Positions 1 through 8,735 of a DNA stretch of 23,285 nt are shown one piece after another (position 1 is the first letter of the stretch; each line of letters starts with the position of its first letter). The DNA is taken from NCBI GenBank assembly GCA_905234305.1, contig CAJOHT010000076.1, positions 1 through 23,285 on the forward strand, written 5' to 3'. A program made the translations under genes and the position numbers. The stretch comes from an uncultured Ruminococcus sp. Its GTDB lineage: Bacteria; Bacillota; Clostridia; Oscillospirales; Acutalibacteraceae. The notes under the pieces are model-generated. The model saw nothing but the letters and a program-made list of their open reading frames with translations. It did not search any database and was not told the origin of the DNA.

Positions 1-1429
1 AGAAGAAAGTTTCAAAATTTCCTTCGTCAAGCTCGATGTCATTATACTTTGTTTTTGTATCGCTTGAGGAGGTTTCCTCACCGTTGTCGTCTGTGGTTTT
101 GGTGACGGTAGTTTTTATATCAAAATCATAAGTTTTGCCGCCGCAGGTGACAGACATTTGCTTAAGAGAGGAAAGCTCAGGTTTAAAAACATATTTTGTA
201 ACGAGCTTTTCCGCAGAAGTATCTACCCACGGGATAGAAGCTCTGCCGATTTTATAAATCACATTTCCTCCCTGCTTCATAATATAACAGTTTCCCTTTG
301 AGTCGGGTTTAGAAGCGAGCAGGCTGACGGTAGTATCCGAATATTTGGCGGTAAGTTTAGCGTAAGGAGAGGCGAGTCCGTATTTCGAAAGAGAAAAATT
401 CTTGACCGCCGCTACACTTTCCGCAATAAGTCCGCGTATCGCTCCCGAAACAGTGCTTGCTTCGGTTTCGTCGGCAAAAGTATTTGCGGGCGAAGTAATA
501 AGATATTCGGATGAAAAATGCTTTGTATCGGGATTGGGTTTAAGAGTAATTGTGTTTTTAAACTTTGAACCCGATAGAGAAAGCGATGAAAACTTGGTTT
601 TATTTTCGTCAGTCACGCTCTTGTTGATGGTAGTGCTGATATATTTATTAATCGGGTATAAGAGCTTTGAGGTCGTATCGGTATCACAGAGATAAACGGT
701 TTTACCTGAACCGTACATTACGTAGGTTCCGAGCTTTTGAGCGGCGTCGGAGCCGACCTTTATAACGGATTTTGTACCGTCAGTAAAGGTAATATTCGCG
801 ACAGCGCGGGGTTTATCCATACCAAAATCAGCGAGATTGGAAGAAGCGTCTTCTGCCGAAACTGATTTAAAGCTGAGGGTCGAGCAGGCGTTAGCTATCT
901 CGTCGGGGATTCCCGCTTGAAGGTCAAAGCCTTCGTAGCCTACAAGGGTATAAACCGTAGCCTCGGTCTTATACTTAGGCTTTCCCGTATCGGGGTCGGT
1001 TTCTTTAGTCTTTTTCTTAGGAGTATAGGCGTTGATAATATAATTTCCGCTGTTGTTTTTTATATTAATTGTTTTAATATCGGCGGGAACCTTGCCCACA
1101 AGCTCTCCGCTGCCGTTTTCCTTGATTTTACCGTTTGAGTCGGTTTTGATTTTTACCTCGCGCACCTTGTCTTTACCGACTTCGGTTTTTACCGCGGCGG
1201 AGCCTGATGTATCCGAGGACGAATTATCCTGAGGCATAAACAACAGCACAGCGCCCGCGCCAGCGAGTACCACAGCCGCGACTATACAGATGACAAGAGC
1301 TTTGATATGGTTGTTTTTCTTTTTAGCCGAGGAAGCGGACTCGCTCGGATTTTCAAATTTATCTAGCAAATCCTTATAATCTCTGTCTTCCTCAACTACC
1401 GCTTCGGTTTTTTTGATATCGTCGCTCAT
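1..1429 (-). CDS. DUF4340 domain-containing membrane-anchored protein (3' end outside window)
   Basis: Reads without a stop from ATG at 1429 down to the window edge, about 476 codons visible and no stop reached. A short charged N-terminus is followed by one membrane segment (about residues 43-64) and a long extracytoplasmic part rich in Ser, Thr and Lys. Motifs such as FGMDKPRAVANITF and YGLASPYAKLTAKY are typical of DUF4340 repeats. The start is supported by GGAGGA 8 bases upstream, and the ATG overlaps the stop of the preceding GldG-like gene by one base (TAATG), which implies translational coupling. DUF4340 proteins of this kind accompany GldA/GldF/GldG-like ABC transporters in Clostridia; their biochemical role is unknown. 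From context it is probably an extracytoplasmic partner of the transporter. The family call is from memory of motifs and context, not a search. Confidence 0.8.
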   Translation of the reverse strand, partial: MSDDIKKTEAVVEEDRDYKDLLDKFENPSESASSAKKKNNHIKALVICIVAAVVLAGAGAVLLFMPQDNSSSDTSGSAAVKTEVGKDKVREVKIKTDSNGKIKENGSGELVGKVPADIKTINIKNNSGNYIINAYTPKKKTKETDPDTGKPKYKTEATVYTLVGYEGFDLQAGIPDEIANACSTLSFKSVSAEDASSNLADFGMDKPRAVANITFTDGTKSVIKVGSDAAQKLGTYVMYGSGKTVYLCDTDTTSKLLYPINKYISTTINKSVTDENKTKFSSLSLSGSKFKNTITLKPNPDTKHFSSEYLITSPANTFADETEASTVSGAIRGLIAESVAAVKNFSLSKYGLASPYAKLTAKYSDTTVSLLASKPDSKGNCYIMKQGGNVIYKIGRASIPWVDTSAEKLVTKYVFKPELSSLKQMSVTCGGKTYDFDIKTTVTKTTDDNGEETSSSDTKTKYNDIELDEGNFETFF

Positions 1430-2991
1430 TACTTATTCCTCCTGCGGATATACATAATAAGACCGATAATAAGCACAATAATCGGTACGATGGCTATAAA
1501 TATTGTTCCGACTGCTACGATTGTAGCCGCGTTTGTGACGCCAAGCTCCTTATCGTCGAGCGAGGCTGAATTTATGGTAATGCCCATATCTCCGCGGTTT
1601 GTAACAGTATTGCAGAAATTGATGATATAGTTAGAGTTATTATAAGAAGAGGTTGAAAGGAAAGTGTTTGTGAACATATAGGGTGAGCTAAAGACAGCTA
1701 CGTTGGATTCCTTATTATCGGAATTTGTCTTTTTGCCGATTGCGGCTACTGTGACGCTCTTCTTTTTGTATTTTTCGATTTCCTTTTCACTTTCTATTTC
1801 CGAGGTATCTACACTGAACGGAATAACTCCTACGGAGGATTCTGCTCCGAGAATCGCTTGAGCAGTTTCCTTATCCTTTATAGTAATATTTCTGGAATTG
1901 TAGGTAATTGTAGGGATGCTGGAGTTTTTAAGATTTGCGGTATACGCGTCGTTTTTATAATCGGTAAGGAACATATACGGATTTTGAACAACATATTCCG
2001 AGCTTGTACAGAAGCATAATCCGTCCGATACCTTCATTCCGTATTCCTCAAGAATTCCGTCAAGATTAGGAGTAGAGGTTTGTACATCCATCGGCAGGTA
2101 AATTAAGGTTTTTCCTTTATCGCCGTTGTTATCAAGCCACGAATTCAGCTTTTTAACGCCCTGTTCGGAAACATCTACGGTAGGAGCGTAAAGCACGGCG
2201 ATTTTTGCGCTTTTTCGGAGATTTTGGGTAGTGAGGTTAATCTCTTTTACGTCGTAAGCGTTCTGCTTAAGCAAGGTCGAGAGAGAGGAATAATAGTTTT
2301 CTTCCTCGCCTGAACCTGTAATTATATCGACGCCGACTTTGTCTGCAACTGTAACGTCAAGTATTCCCGTGATAACCGCCTGTTCGATTTTTGTAGCGGT
2401 GTAAGCGTAATAGCCGTAATACGAATATGTTTCGCTGTCGTAAGTAAAGCAGTCGGTAAGCGGGAGAGAGGTATAATTATCGCCCGCGTCTATTATAATA
2501 AGGTTGCTTGCGTTATCGGAGTTCCAATCAACGTTTTTGTATTTGCCCGTAAAGGTCGGGTTAGATGAAAGGTCAACAAATTTTAAGCTGACTTTATCGC
2601 TTGCCGCCATTTTATGGAGGAGTTTATCCGCCTGAATAAAATACTGAGCGCCCGAATAAGCGTTCAAACCGCTCTTAAAGGCATCCTCTTTAGCCATTAC
2701 ATAGATAGTAATATCTTTTTTAAGCTGTTTAAGGTATTCCGAGGTATCGTTCTGGAGCTGGTAAGTCTGGGAAGAGGTCATATCAAACTGAAATGACGGA
2801 AAACGCTCTACAAGCAGTCCCGTTATAAAGTTTATAAGTATGATAATACAGATGAATACTGCCGTAATAGCGACGGAAATCGTACCTCTTTTAGCTTTTC
2901 GCGAGGTTAAAAACGCGATAAGTTTATTTTTCTTTTTAGGAGCGGGTGTTGTTTCGGGGATATTGTTTTCAAAGATTTCTTTATTATCCAT
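1429..2991 (-). CDS. GldG family ABC transporter auxiliary protein
   Basis: 520-residue protein with one membrane segment near the N-terminus (about residues 34-63), a large extracytoplasmic domain and a second membrane segment close to the C-terminus (about 488-515), ending in a basic tail. This topology, the N-terminal phrase TSSQTYQLQNDTSEYLKQL, and the internal VDIITGSGEE and LIYLPMDVQ segments match the GldG / ABC-type uncharacterised auxiliary (ABC_transp_aux) family. In Bacteroidetes, GldG belongs to an ABC complex needed for gliding; clostridial relatives have no established function. It lies 12 bases downstream of the permease gene, has AAGGAGGT 7 bases before its ATG, and its stop overlaps the start of the DUF4340 gene, so the three are probably made together. 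Confidence 0.85.
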   Translation of the reverse strand: MDNKEIFENNIPETTPAPKKKNKLIAFLTSRKAKRGTISVAITAVFICIIILINFITGLLVERFPSFQFDMTSSQTYQLQNDTSEYLKQLKKDITIYVMAKEDAFKSGLNAYSGAQYFIQADKLLHKMAASDKVSLKFVDLSSNPTFTGKYKNVDWNSDNASNLIIIDAGDNYTSLPLTDCFTYDSETYSYYGYYAYTATKIEQAVITGILDVTVADKVGVDIITGSGEEENYYSSLSTLLKQNAYDVKEINLTTQNLRKSAKIAVLYAPTVDVSEQGVKKLNSWLDNNGDKGKTLIYLPMDVQTSTPNLDGILEEYGMKVSDGLCFCTSSEYVVQNPYMFLTDYKNDAYTANLKNSSIPTITYNSRNITIKDKETAQAILGAESSVGVIPFSVDTSEIESEKEIEKYKKKSVTVAAIGKKTNSDNKESNVAVFSSPYMFTNTFLSTSSYNNSNYIINFCNTVTNRGDMGITINSASLDDKELGVTNAATIVAVGTIFIAIVPIIVLIIGLIMYIRRRNK

Positions 2992-3003
2992 ATTTATACC
3001 TCC

Positions 3004-3711
3004 TTAGCTCCAGCGTCTTTTCTCGAATACACGGATCGTAAAGAATATAAACAGCGCGATTACGCTTAAGAAAAAGACTACGCCCGTGAGGTCGAGAATA
3101 CCGTATGTGAAATTCTGATAATAATTTGTAAAGGATATGGCGTTTATCGCGTTTGAGAGCCATGTAATTGAGCTTGTCATCGAAACGATAGTGCTGAGCA
3201 TATAAGTAAGAATTCCTACCGCCATACCGATAACCGCGGCGATAACCTGGCTTTCTGTCAACGCGCTGATAAAAATATCAATAGCCAAAAGCGCTCCGCC
3301 GAGAAGCAGTATACCAATCGTCGTACAGATAATTACAGGCCAGTTTGCGGGAGTAAACATCTGTATCACAAGTCCGAAAACAAAGAAAATAAGGCAGCAA
3401 ATCGCGTAAAGAATAAACGCGCCCAAGAATTTTCCGAGAACAATCTCAAAAAGATTCGCGGGAGAGGTTAAAAGCGCCTGATCGGTTTTCTGGCGTTTTT
3501 CCTCGCTGAAAGATTTCATCGCGATAATCGGGGTTAAAAAGACTATAATCACAAACATATTGCTGAAAGTATAGCTTAAGGACGAGTTGTTTGACATAAA
3601 ACAGGTTATTATGAAGAAATAACCCGAAAAGCCGAAGAATACCGCCATAACTATATACGCTATCGCGGAGTTAAAATACGAGCTTAGCTCTCTTTTAAGT
3701 ATCGCGCCCAT
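3004..3711 (-). CDS. ABC-2 type transporter permease (GldF-like)
   Basis: 235-residue integral membrane protein with about six hydrophobic segments. It begins with a cytoplasmic leader typical of ABC-2 permeases (MGAILKRELSSYFNSAIAYI) and has the conserved cytoplasmic motif SFSEEKRQKTDQALLTSPA after the second membrane segment, which identifies the ABC2_membrane_2/GldF-like family. It should form the membrane channel used by the ATPase encoded just upstream. Its ATG overlaps the ATPase stop codon by one base (TAATG). The substrate is not known; related cassettes are proposed to export or organise surface components. Intact, and of normal length for the family. Confidence 0.88.
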   Translation of the reverse strand: MGAILKRELSSYFNSAIAYIVMAVFFGFSGYFFIITCFMSNNSSLSYTFSNMFVIIVFLTPIIAMKSFSEEKRQKTDQALLTSPANLFEIVLGKFLGAFILYAICCLIFFVFGLVIQMFTPANWPVIICTTIGILLLGGALLAIDIFISALTESQVIAAVIGMAVGILTYMLSTIVSMTSSITWLSNAINAISFTNYYQNFTYGILDLTGVVFFLSVIALFIFFTIRVFEKRRWS

Positions 3712-4657
3712 TATCTTACACCTCCCGTGATATTTTTAGTCTGATCCTGACTTACGAGTTTTAAGAAGCTGTCCTCTAAGGTTTCGTTGCCGCTTTGCAT
3801 ATCTAAAATAACGCATCCCGAGTTTGCTATAGCGCGGAAAACATCGCGGCGGATATCAGTGTCGTTTTTATATTCGACAAGATATCGTGCGGTATTTTCA
3901 CCCGTATCGTGCTGTTTACGGATTTTAAGAACTCCTGGGATAATCTTAAGCGCGTCTAAAACTGTTGAGGATGAGCCTTCGATATCGAGTCTTAACTTTT
4001 GCTCGCCTGAAATAGAGGAACTGAGGTTTTCGGTTTTTTCGTCGGCTACGATTTTTCCGTTAGATATAACTATAATTCTGTCGCATGTAGCGGAAACCTC
4101 CGAAAGCACATGAGATGAGAAAATAACGGTGTGTTTTTTACCGAGACTTCTTATAAGATTACGGATTTCAATAATCTGCTGGGGGTCAAGACCTACTGTA
4201 GGCTCGTCGAGAATAAGTATCGGCGGTGCGCGAACCCGACTCTCTGGCGATAACCTTTAGACAGGTTTTTAATTATTCTTTCGGAAACGTCCGAAATCTT
4301 AACGAGCTTCATAACCTCTTGAATGTGTTCCTTTTTAGGAAGTCTGACTTTTTTTAAGTCAAACATAAACTCAAGATATTTTCTTACAGTCATATCGACA
4401 TATAACGGGGGGATTTCAGGAAGATAACCGATATTGCTTTTTACTTTTTTAGGGTTATCTAAAACCTCGGCTCCGTTTACGGTAACGGTACCGCTTGTAG
4501 AGGAAATATAGCCTGTAATCATATTCATAGTCGTACTTTTACCCGCGCCGTTCGGACCGAGAAAACCTAGGATTTCTCCGCTTTGGACGGTGAAGCTGAT
4601 ATTGTCGACAACAGTAGTATTTCCGTATCGCTTAGTCAGGTTTTTTACCTCAACCAT
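3711..4657 (-). CDS. ABC transporter ATP-binding protein (GldA-like), frameshifted
   Basis: The N-terminal part (start ATG at 4657, AGGAG about 9 bases upstream) contains Walker A GPNGAGKST and the signature region NLSKGYRQRVGFA. The other reading frame continues with Walker B ILILDEPTVGLDPQQ, the H-loop FSSH, and a C-terminal domain resembling DUF4162. The frame is lost at about 4226/4227. Family members have roughly six residues (like QALLGN) between GFA and PPILILDE, but only two bases remain here, so about 16 bases are missing. Restoring 16 bases gives an open frame of about 320 residues, normal for the family. As sequenced, the protein ends soon after the signature, without Walker B, and could not hydrolyse ATP. 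The open frame extends upstream to 4780 but lacks a ribosome site there. Whether the lesion is biological or a sequence error is open. Confidence 0.85.
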
Positions 4658-4693
4658 AGCCTTCACTCCTTTTAGACGATAATTATTTATTGT

Positions 4694-4702
4694 ATTATAA
4701 CA
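4694..4702 (-). promoter_or_regulatory. Extended -10 promoter of the Gld-like ABC operon
   Basis: On the minus strand TGTTATAAT (TGN plus a perfect TATAAT) lies about 37 bases upstream of the ATPase ATG. No good -35 hexamer is seen at 16-18 bases, which fits an extended -10 promoter. It sits in the 146-base divergent region shared with spoVAE. Confidence 0.55.
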
Positions 4703-4803
4703 TATAAATCGGGTTTTTGGGTAAAAATAATGAAAAATCAGCTTAAGTTCACAATTTTTCAAAAAACCGTCACATTTCAATTTTTATAAAAGAAAGGATA
4801 ACT

Positions 4804-5157
4804 ATGGATTATATAATTTCGTTCGTTGTCGGAGGGCTTATCTGCGTGTTGGGACAGCTTTTAATTGACAAAACAAATTACACCCCCGCCAGAATTCTTA
4901 CGGGGTTCGTTATCGCGGGAATCGTATTGACCGCGTTAGGTATTTATAAGCCTTTCGCGGATTTTGCGGGAGAGGGAGCGGCTGTACCGATCTCGGGTTT
5001 CGGGTATCTTATGGCGTCGGGTACGGAGCAGGCGATTCGCGAAAACGGCGCTTTGGGAATTCTAACGGGACCTTTAACTGCCGCGGCAGGGGGTATTTGC
5101 GCGGCAGTAGCAGGTTCGGTAATAGCGGGGCTGCTTTCAAGCTCTAAAGAAAAGTAA
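4804..5157 (+). CDS. spoVAE: Stage V sporulation protein AE (SpoVAEB type)
   Basis: 117-residue small membrane protein. The opening (VVGGLICVLGQLLIDKTNYTPARIL), the middle motif PISGFGYLMASGTEQAI and the glycine/alanine-rich final segment match the SpoVAC/SpoVAEB family at full length. In sporulating Firmicutes SpoVA proteins form the channel that moves dipicolinic acid into the forespore and out at germination, in the inner spore membrane. AAAGGA stands 5 bases before the ATG. spoVAE normally follows spoVAC and spoVAD; here it stands alone between a divergent ABC operon and an exporter operon, so the rest of the spoVA set must be elsewhere or absent. I could not identify a convincing sigma-G promoter upstream. 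Confidence 0.93.
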   Translation: MDYIISFVVGGLICVLGQLLIDKTNYTPARILTGFVIAGIVLTALGIYKPFADFAGEGAAVPISGFGYLMASGTEQAIRENGALGILTGPLTAAAGGICAAVAGSVIAGLLSSSKEK

Positions 5158-5199
5158 TTGTATTAAGGCAGGTAATAATGGAATGCTATTCCGTAACCC

Positions 5200-5228
5200 T
5201 TGCGCTATATTTAAAAATCGTCTATAAT
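5200..5228 (+). promoter_or_regulatory. Sigma-A-type promoter of the ABC exporter operon
   Basis: TTGCGC at 5200-5205 and a perfect TATAAT at 5223-5228 with a 17-base spacer. An ATG at 5231 lies only two bases after the -10 box and so would precede the transcript start, which favours the later start at 5261. Confidence 0.7.
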
Positions 5229-5260
5229 ATATGCGTATTTTGATAATGAAGGCAATAAAT

Positions 5261-6967
5261 ATGTATAAGCTGAGAAGATTTTTAAAGGATTATAAGCTAC
5301 AGCTGATTGTCGGACCTCTTTGTAAGCTGTTCGAGGCCGTGCTGGAGCTGTTCGTACCGCTTGTTATGGCGGGGATCATCGATAACGGAATCCTTAAAAA
5401 TGACAAAGACTATATAATAAAAATGGGATTGGTACCGATTTTGCTCGCGGCAGTCGGTTTAAGCGTTGCGCTTGTATGTCAGTATATGGCTTCCTATACT
5501 TCGCAGGGAGCGGGTACAAAAATCCGTGAAGCGTTATTTAAGCATATCGGAACGCTGTCGCATAAGGAGCTTGACGAAATCGGTACGCCCGCGCTTATTA
5601 CGAGAATGACGAGCGATATTAACGCGGTTCAGGCGAATATCGCTATGACGATGCGCCTGCTTTTAAGAGCGCCGTTTCTTATAATCGGCGCGCTCGTTAT
5701 GTCGTGTTTTATAAACCTGTGGCTCTCGCTGATATTCTTCGCGGCGTCGGCGTTGATTGGAGCGGTGCTTTATTTGGTGATGACTAAATCGCTTCCTTTT
5801 TATAAGGCTGTTCAGGGTAAGCTCGACAAAATCGCGCTTTTATCCAGGGAAAATCTCTCGGGCAATCGGGTAATAAGAGCTTTTTCAAAGCAGCGCGCCC
5901 AGGAAGAAGCGCTCGATAAGGAAGCGGAGTCGCTAGCGAAAATCTCAACGCGGGTCGGCAGGCTTTCCGCGCTTTTGAATCCTGCTACATACGCTATCGC
6001 TTATTCGGCGGTAATTCTTATTTTGTACTTCGGAGCGGGAAAGGTAAACTCGGGAGAAATGCTTTCGGGCGATATTGTCGCGCTCGTAAGCTATATGACT
6101 CAAATTTTGCTCGCGATGATAGTGCTTGCGAATTTAGTTGTTTTACTTTCGAGAGGAAGCGCTTCGGCGTCTAGAATAAACGCCGTTTTCGAGACCAAGC
6201 CTTCCGTAACTGAAAGTGAAAAACCCGAACCAGCCGCGGTAAAAGACGCTCCCGAGGTAGAATTCAAAGACGTCAGATTCAGTTACGGCGAGGGTGACAG
6301 CGAGCTTGAGAATATTAGCTTTAAAATAGAAAAAAACAGCTTTACTGGTATAATCGGACCGACAGGCTCGGGAAAAACTACGCTGTTAAGCCTGATTTTA
6401 AGATATTACGACGCAACCTCGGGAGAGGTTAAGCTTAACGGCATAAACGTAAGAGAGCTATCTTTCGGTAATCTGAGAGGAAAGATTGGAGTAGTTCCCC
6501 AGAAATCGGTTTTATTCAGCGGTACGGTGCGCTCGAATATGCTGTGGCAAAAATCGGACGCTGTTGATGAAGAGATTTTTGAAGCGCTCAGGATAGCGCA
6601 GGTCGATTTTATAGATGACCTTGATAAATATGTTGCTCAGGGAGGAGCGAATTTTTCAGGAGGTCAGCGCCAGCGCTTGTGTATTGCGAGAGCTATTGTC
6701 GGCTCGCCCGAGCTTATTATACTGGACGACAGCTTTTCGGCGCTTGATTTCGCTACCGAGAAGGCTCTTAGAAACGCGATTTTAAAATCAAAAAATATAA
6801 CATTTATTGTTGTTACGCAGAGATGTTCCTCTATTATGTCCGCCGACAAGATACTTGTTCTGGAGGATGGCAAGCTCAAAGGAGAGGGTACTCATAAAGA
6901 GCTTTTAAAATCCTGCGACGCGTACAGGGAAATCTGCCTTTCTCAGTTAAAGGAGGCGGAATTATGA
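5261..6967 (+). CDS. ABC exporter subunit, ATP-binding/permease, degenerate-site half
   Basis: 568 residues from ATG 5261 (GAAGG 8 bases upstream; the open frame extends to 5231 but that ATG abuts the promoter). It has an N-terminal six-helix exporter membrane domain with the coupling segment TRMTSDINAVQ, then a nucleotide-binding domain: Walker A GPTGSGKTT at about residues 366-374, signature FSGGQ, Walker B ILDDS at about 486-490, and TQR at the H-loop. The catalytic Glu is Asp and the H-loop His is Gln. These substitutions define the degenerate half of heterodimeric type IV exporters such as TM287/288, LmrCD and BmrCD. Its partner is encoded next, with a 4-base ATGA overlap. Probably a lipid, peptide or drug exporter in the plasma membrane; the substrate is unknown. 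Confidence 0.92.
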   Translation: MYKLRRFLKDYKLQLIVGPLCKLFEAVLELFVPLVMAGIIDNGILKNDKDYIIKMGLVPILLAAVGLSVALVCQYMASYTSQGAGTKIREALFKHIGTLSHKELDEIGTPALITRMTSDINAVQANIAMTMRLLLRAPFLIIGALVMSCFINLWLSLIFFAASALIGAVLYLVMTKSLPFYKAVQGKLDKIALLSRENLSGNRVIRAFSKQRAQEEALDKEAESLAKISTRVGRLSALLNPATYAIAYSAVILILYFGAGKVNSGEMLSGDIVALVSYMTQILLAMIVLANLVVLLSRGSASASRINAVFETKPSVTESEKPEPAAVKDAPEVEFKDVRFSYGEGDSELENISFKIEKNSFTGIIGPTGSGKTTLLSLILRYYDATSGEVKLNGINVRELSFGNLRGKIGVVPQKSVLFSGTVRSNMLWQKSDAVDEEIFEALRIAQVDFIDDLDKYVAQGGANFSGGQRQRLCIARAIVGSPELIILDDSFSALDFATEKALRNAILKSKNITFIVVTQRCSSIMSADKILVLEDGKLKGEGTHKELLKSCDAYREICLSQLKEAEL

Positions 6968-8703
6968 GCATAGTTAAAAAGATTTTACATTACACAAGGG
7001 CTCATTCAATATATATTCTGCTTTCGCTTATCTGCTCGGCAATAAGCGTAGGTTTTACCCTTTATATCCCTGTGCTTATCGGAAACGCCATAGATTATAT
7101 GGTGAAAAAAGGCGCGGTTGATTTTGTCGGTATCAGCGGTATTTTAGTACAAATCGGTATTTTTATTATTGTCGCGGTAGTTTTTCAATGGCTGGCTGGT
7201 AATTTTACAAATATTATCTGCGCGCGGACAGTCCGCGATATGAGACAGGATGTTTTTAAAAAGTTTAACAGGGTTCCTTTAAGCGATATTGACAGTATGG
7301 CTCACGGCGATTTGATAAGCCGTATTACAAATGACGTCGAGGCTGTCGGCGACGGTTTAAGCCAGGTTATAACACAGCTTTTTTCGGGAATAGTAACTAT
7401 TGTCGGGACTCTTGTTTTTATGGTGAGTATAAATCTTTGGATAGCTCTTGTCGTAGTGATTTTAACTCCGCTGTCGGTTTTGGTCGCAGGAATTATCGGA
7501 AAACTCTGCGCTAAAAGCTTCCGCGAACAACAGGAGCTTCAGGGCGAAATAAGCTCATATGTTGAGGAAATAGTAGGGAACCAAAAGGTTGTTAAGGCGT
7601 TTGCCTACGAAAAACGCAGTCAGGAAGAATTTAACGAAAAGAATAAAAGGCTGTTTAAAGTCGGCTTAAAAGCGCAATTCGCGGGAGCGCTCGCGAATCC
7701 GAGTACGCGTTTCGTTAACAATATCGTATACGCGGTTACGGGGATAGTGGGAGCTATTTCGGTTGTAAGTACCTTTATGGGAACGCTTACAATCGGCGGA
7801 CTTTCCTGTTTTTTAACCTACGCTAATCAGTATACAAAACCTTTTAACGAGGTAACGGGAGTATTGACCCAGATTCAGACTGCTTTAGCTGCGGGAGACA
7901 GGGTGTTTAGAGTGCTGGAAAGTGAAAACGAACCTGATGACAGCGATAAATCAAGCCCCGAAAGTATTAAGGGGGATATAGAGTTTAAGCATATAGCTTT
8001 CGGATATAATCCCGAAAAACCAATTATAAAGGATTTTTCGCTTTCGGTTAAAAACGGACAGCAAATCGCGATAGTTGGACCTACAGGCTGCGGAAAAACT
8101 ACGCTGATTAACCTAATTATGCGGTTTTATGAGGTGGATTCGGGAGAGATTCTGATAGACGGAATAAACACGCGGGATATTAAGCGCGACAACCTTCGCG
8201 GATTTTTCGGAATGGTGCTTCAGGACAGCTGGCTTTTCTCGGGAACGATAATGGAAAACCTGCGTTACGGGAACCCATCCGCTTCCGATGAGGAAATCAT
8301 AGAAGCGGCTAAGCTGAGCTATGCCCACAGTTTTATAAGAAAAATGCCCGATGGTTATAATACAAAACTCTCCGAGGGCGCGTCTAATCTATCAGCAGGG
8401 CAAAAGCAGCTTTTATGTATCGCAAGAGCTATGGTATTAAATCCGCCGATGCTTATTCTTGACGAAGCGACATCTTCGATAGATACCTTAACTGAAATCA
8501 GAGTGCAAAAAGCGTTTAAAAAGCTGATGAAGGGACGCACGAGCTTTGTTGTAGCTCACAGACTATCGACGGTTAAGGAAAGCGACGTTATACTTGTTAT
8601 GAAGGACGGCGATATTATAGAGCAGGGAACTCACAACGAGCTTCTGAAACTGAAGGGCTTTTACGAAGAATTATATAACAGCCAGTTTAGCGATATGGGT
8701 TGA
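6964..8703 (+). CDS. ABC exporter subunit, ATP-binding/permease, consensus-site half
   Basis: 579 residues, translationally coupled to the preceding gene by an ATGA overlap. The exporter membrane domain includes the coupling motif SRITNDVEAVGDGLSQ. The nucleotide-binding domain has Walker A GPTGCGKTT at about residues 372-380, signature LSAGQ (about 476-480), Walker B LILDEATSSID with the catalytic Glu, and the H-loop VAHRLST (His about 531). It therefore supplies the consensus residues complementing the degenerate ones of the upstream subunit, as TM288 does for TM287. LSAGQ in place of LSGGQ is common in this branch. The stop codon overlaps the -35 hexamer of the valS leader promoter. Confidence 0.93.
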   Translation: MSIVKKILHYTRAHSIYILLSLICSAISVGFTLYIPVLIGNAIDYMVKKGAVDFVGISGILVQIGIFIIVAVVFQWLAGNFTNIICARTVRDMRQDVFKKFNRVPLSDIDSMAHGDLISRITNDVEAVGDGLSQVITQLFSGIVTIVGTLVFMVSINLWIALVVVILTPLSVLVAGIIGKLCAKSFREQQELQGEISSYVEEIVGNQKVVKAFAYEKRSQEEFNEKNKRLFKVGLKAQFAGALANPSTRFVNNIVYAVTGIVGAISVVSTFMGTLTIGGLSCFLTYANQYTKPFNEVTGVLTQIQTALAAGDRVFRVLESENEPDDSDKSSPESIKGDIEFKHIAFGYNPEKPIIKDFSLSVKNGQQIAIVGPTGCGKTTLINLIMRFYEVDSGEILIDGINTRDIKRDNLRGFFGMVLQDSWLFSGTIMENLRYGNPSASDEEIIEAAKLSYAHSFIRKMPDGYNTKLSEGASNLSAGQKQLLCIARAMVLNPPMLILDEATSSIDTLTEIRVQKAFKKLMKGRTSFVVAHRLSTVKESDVILVMKDGDIIEQGTHNELLKLKGFYEELYNSQFSDMG

Positions 8704-8729
8704 CAAAATAAATCTTACTGTGATAAAAT
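8700..8729 (+). promoter_or_regulatory. Sigma-A-type promoter of valS
   Basis: A perfect TTGACA at 8700-8705 and TAAAAT at 8724-8729, spacer 18. The -35 box contains the TGA stop of the upstream exporter gene. Transcription would begin near 8736, just before the T-box stem I. Confidence 0.75.
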
Positions 8730-8735
8730 ACATTT

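Noticed and set aside
402..1138. Two plus-strand open frames (402-695, 917-1138)
   Set aside because: They lie opposite the DUF4340 coding sequence, which reads through the whole region with sensible protein content; they lack ribosome sites.
5180..5192. GGAAT-GCT-ATTCC palindrome as a terminator after spoVAE
   Set aside because: Only a 5-bp stem, and no T-run follows.
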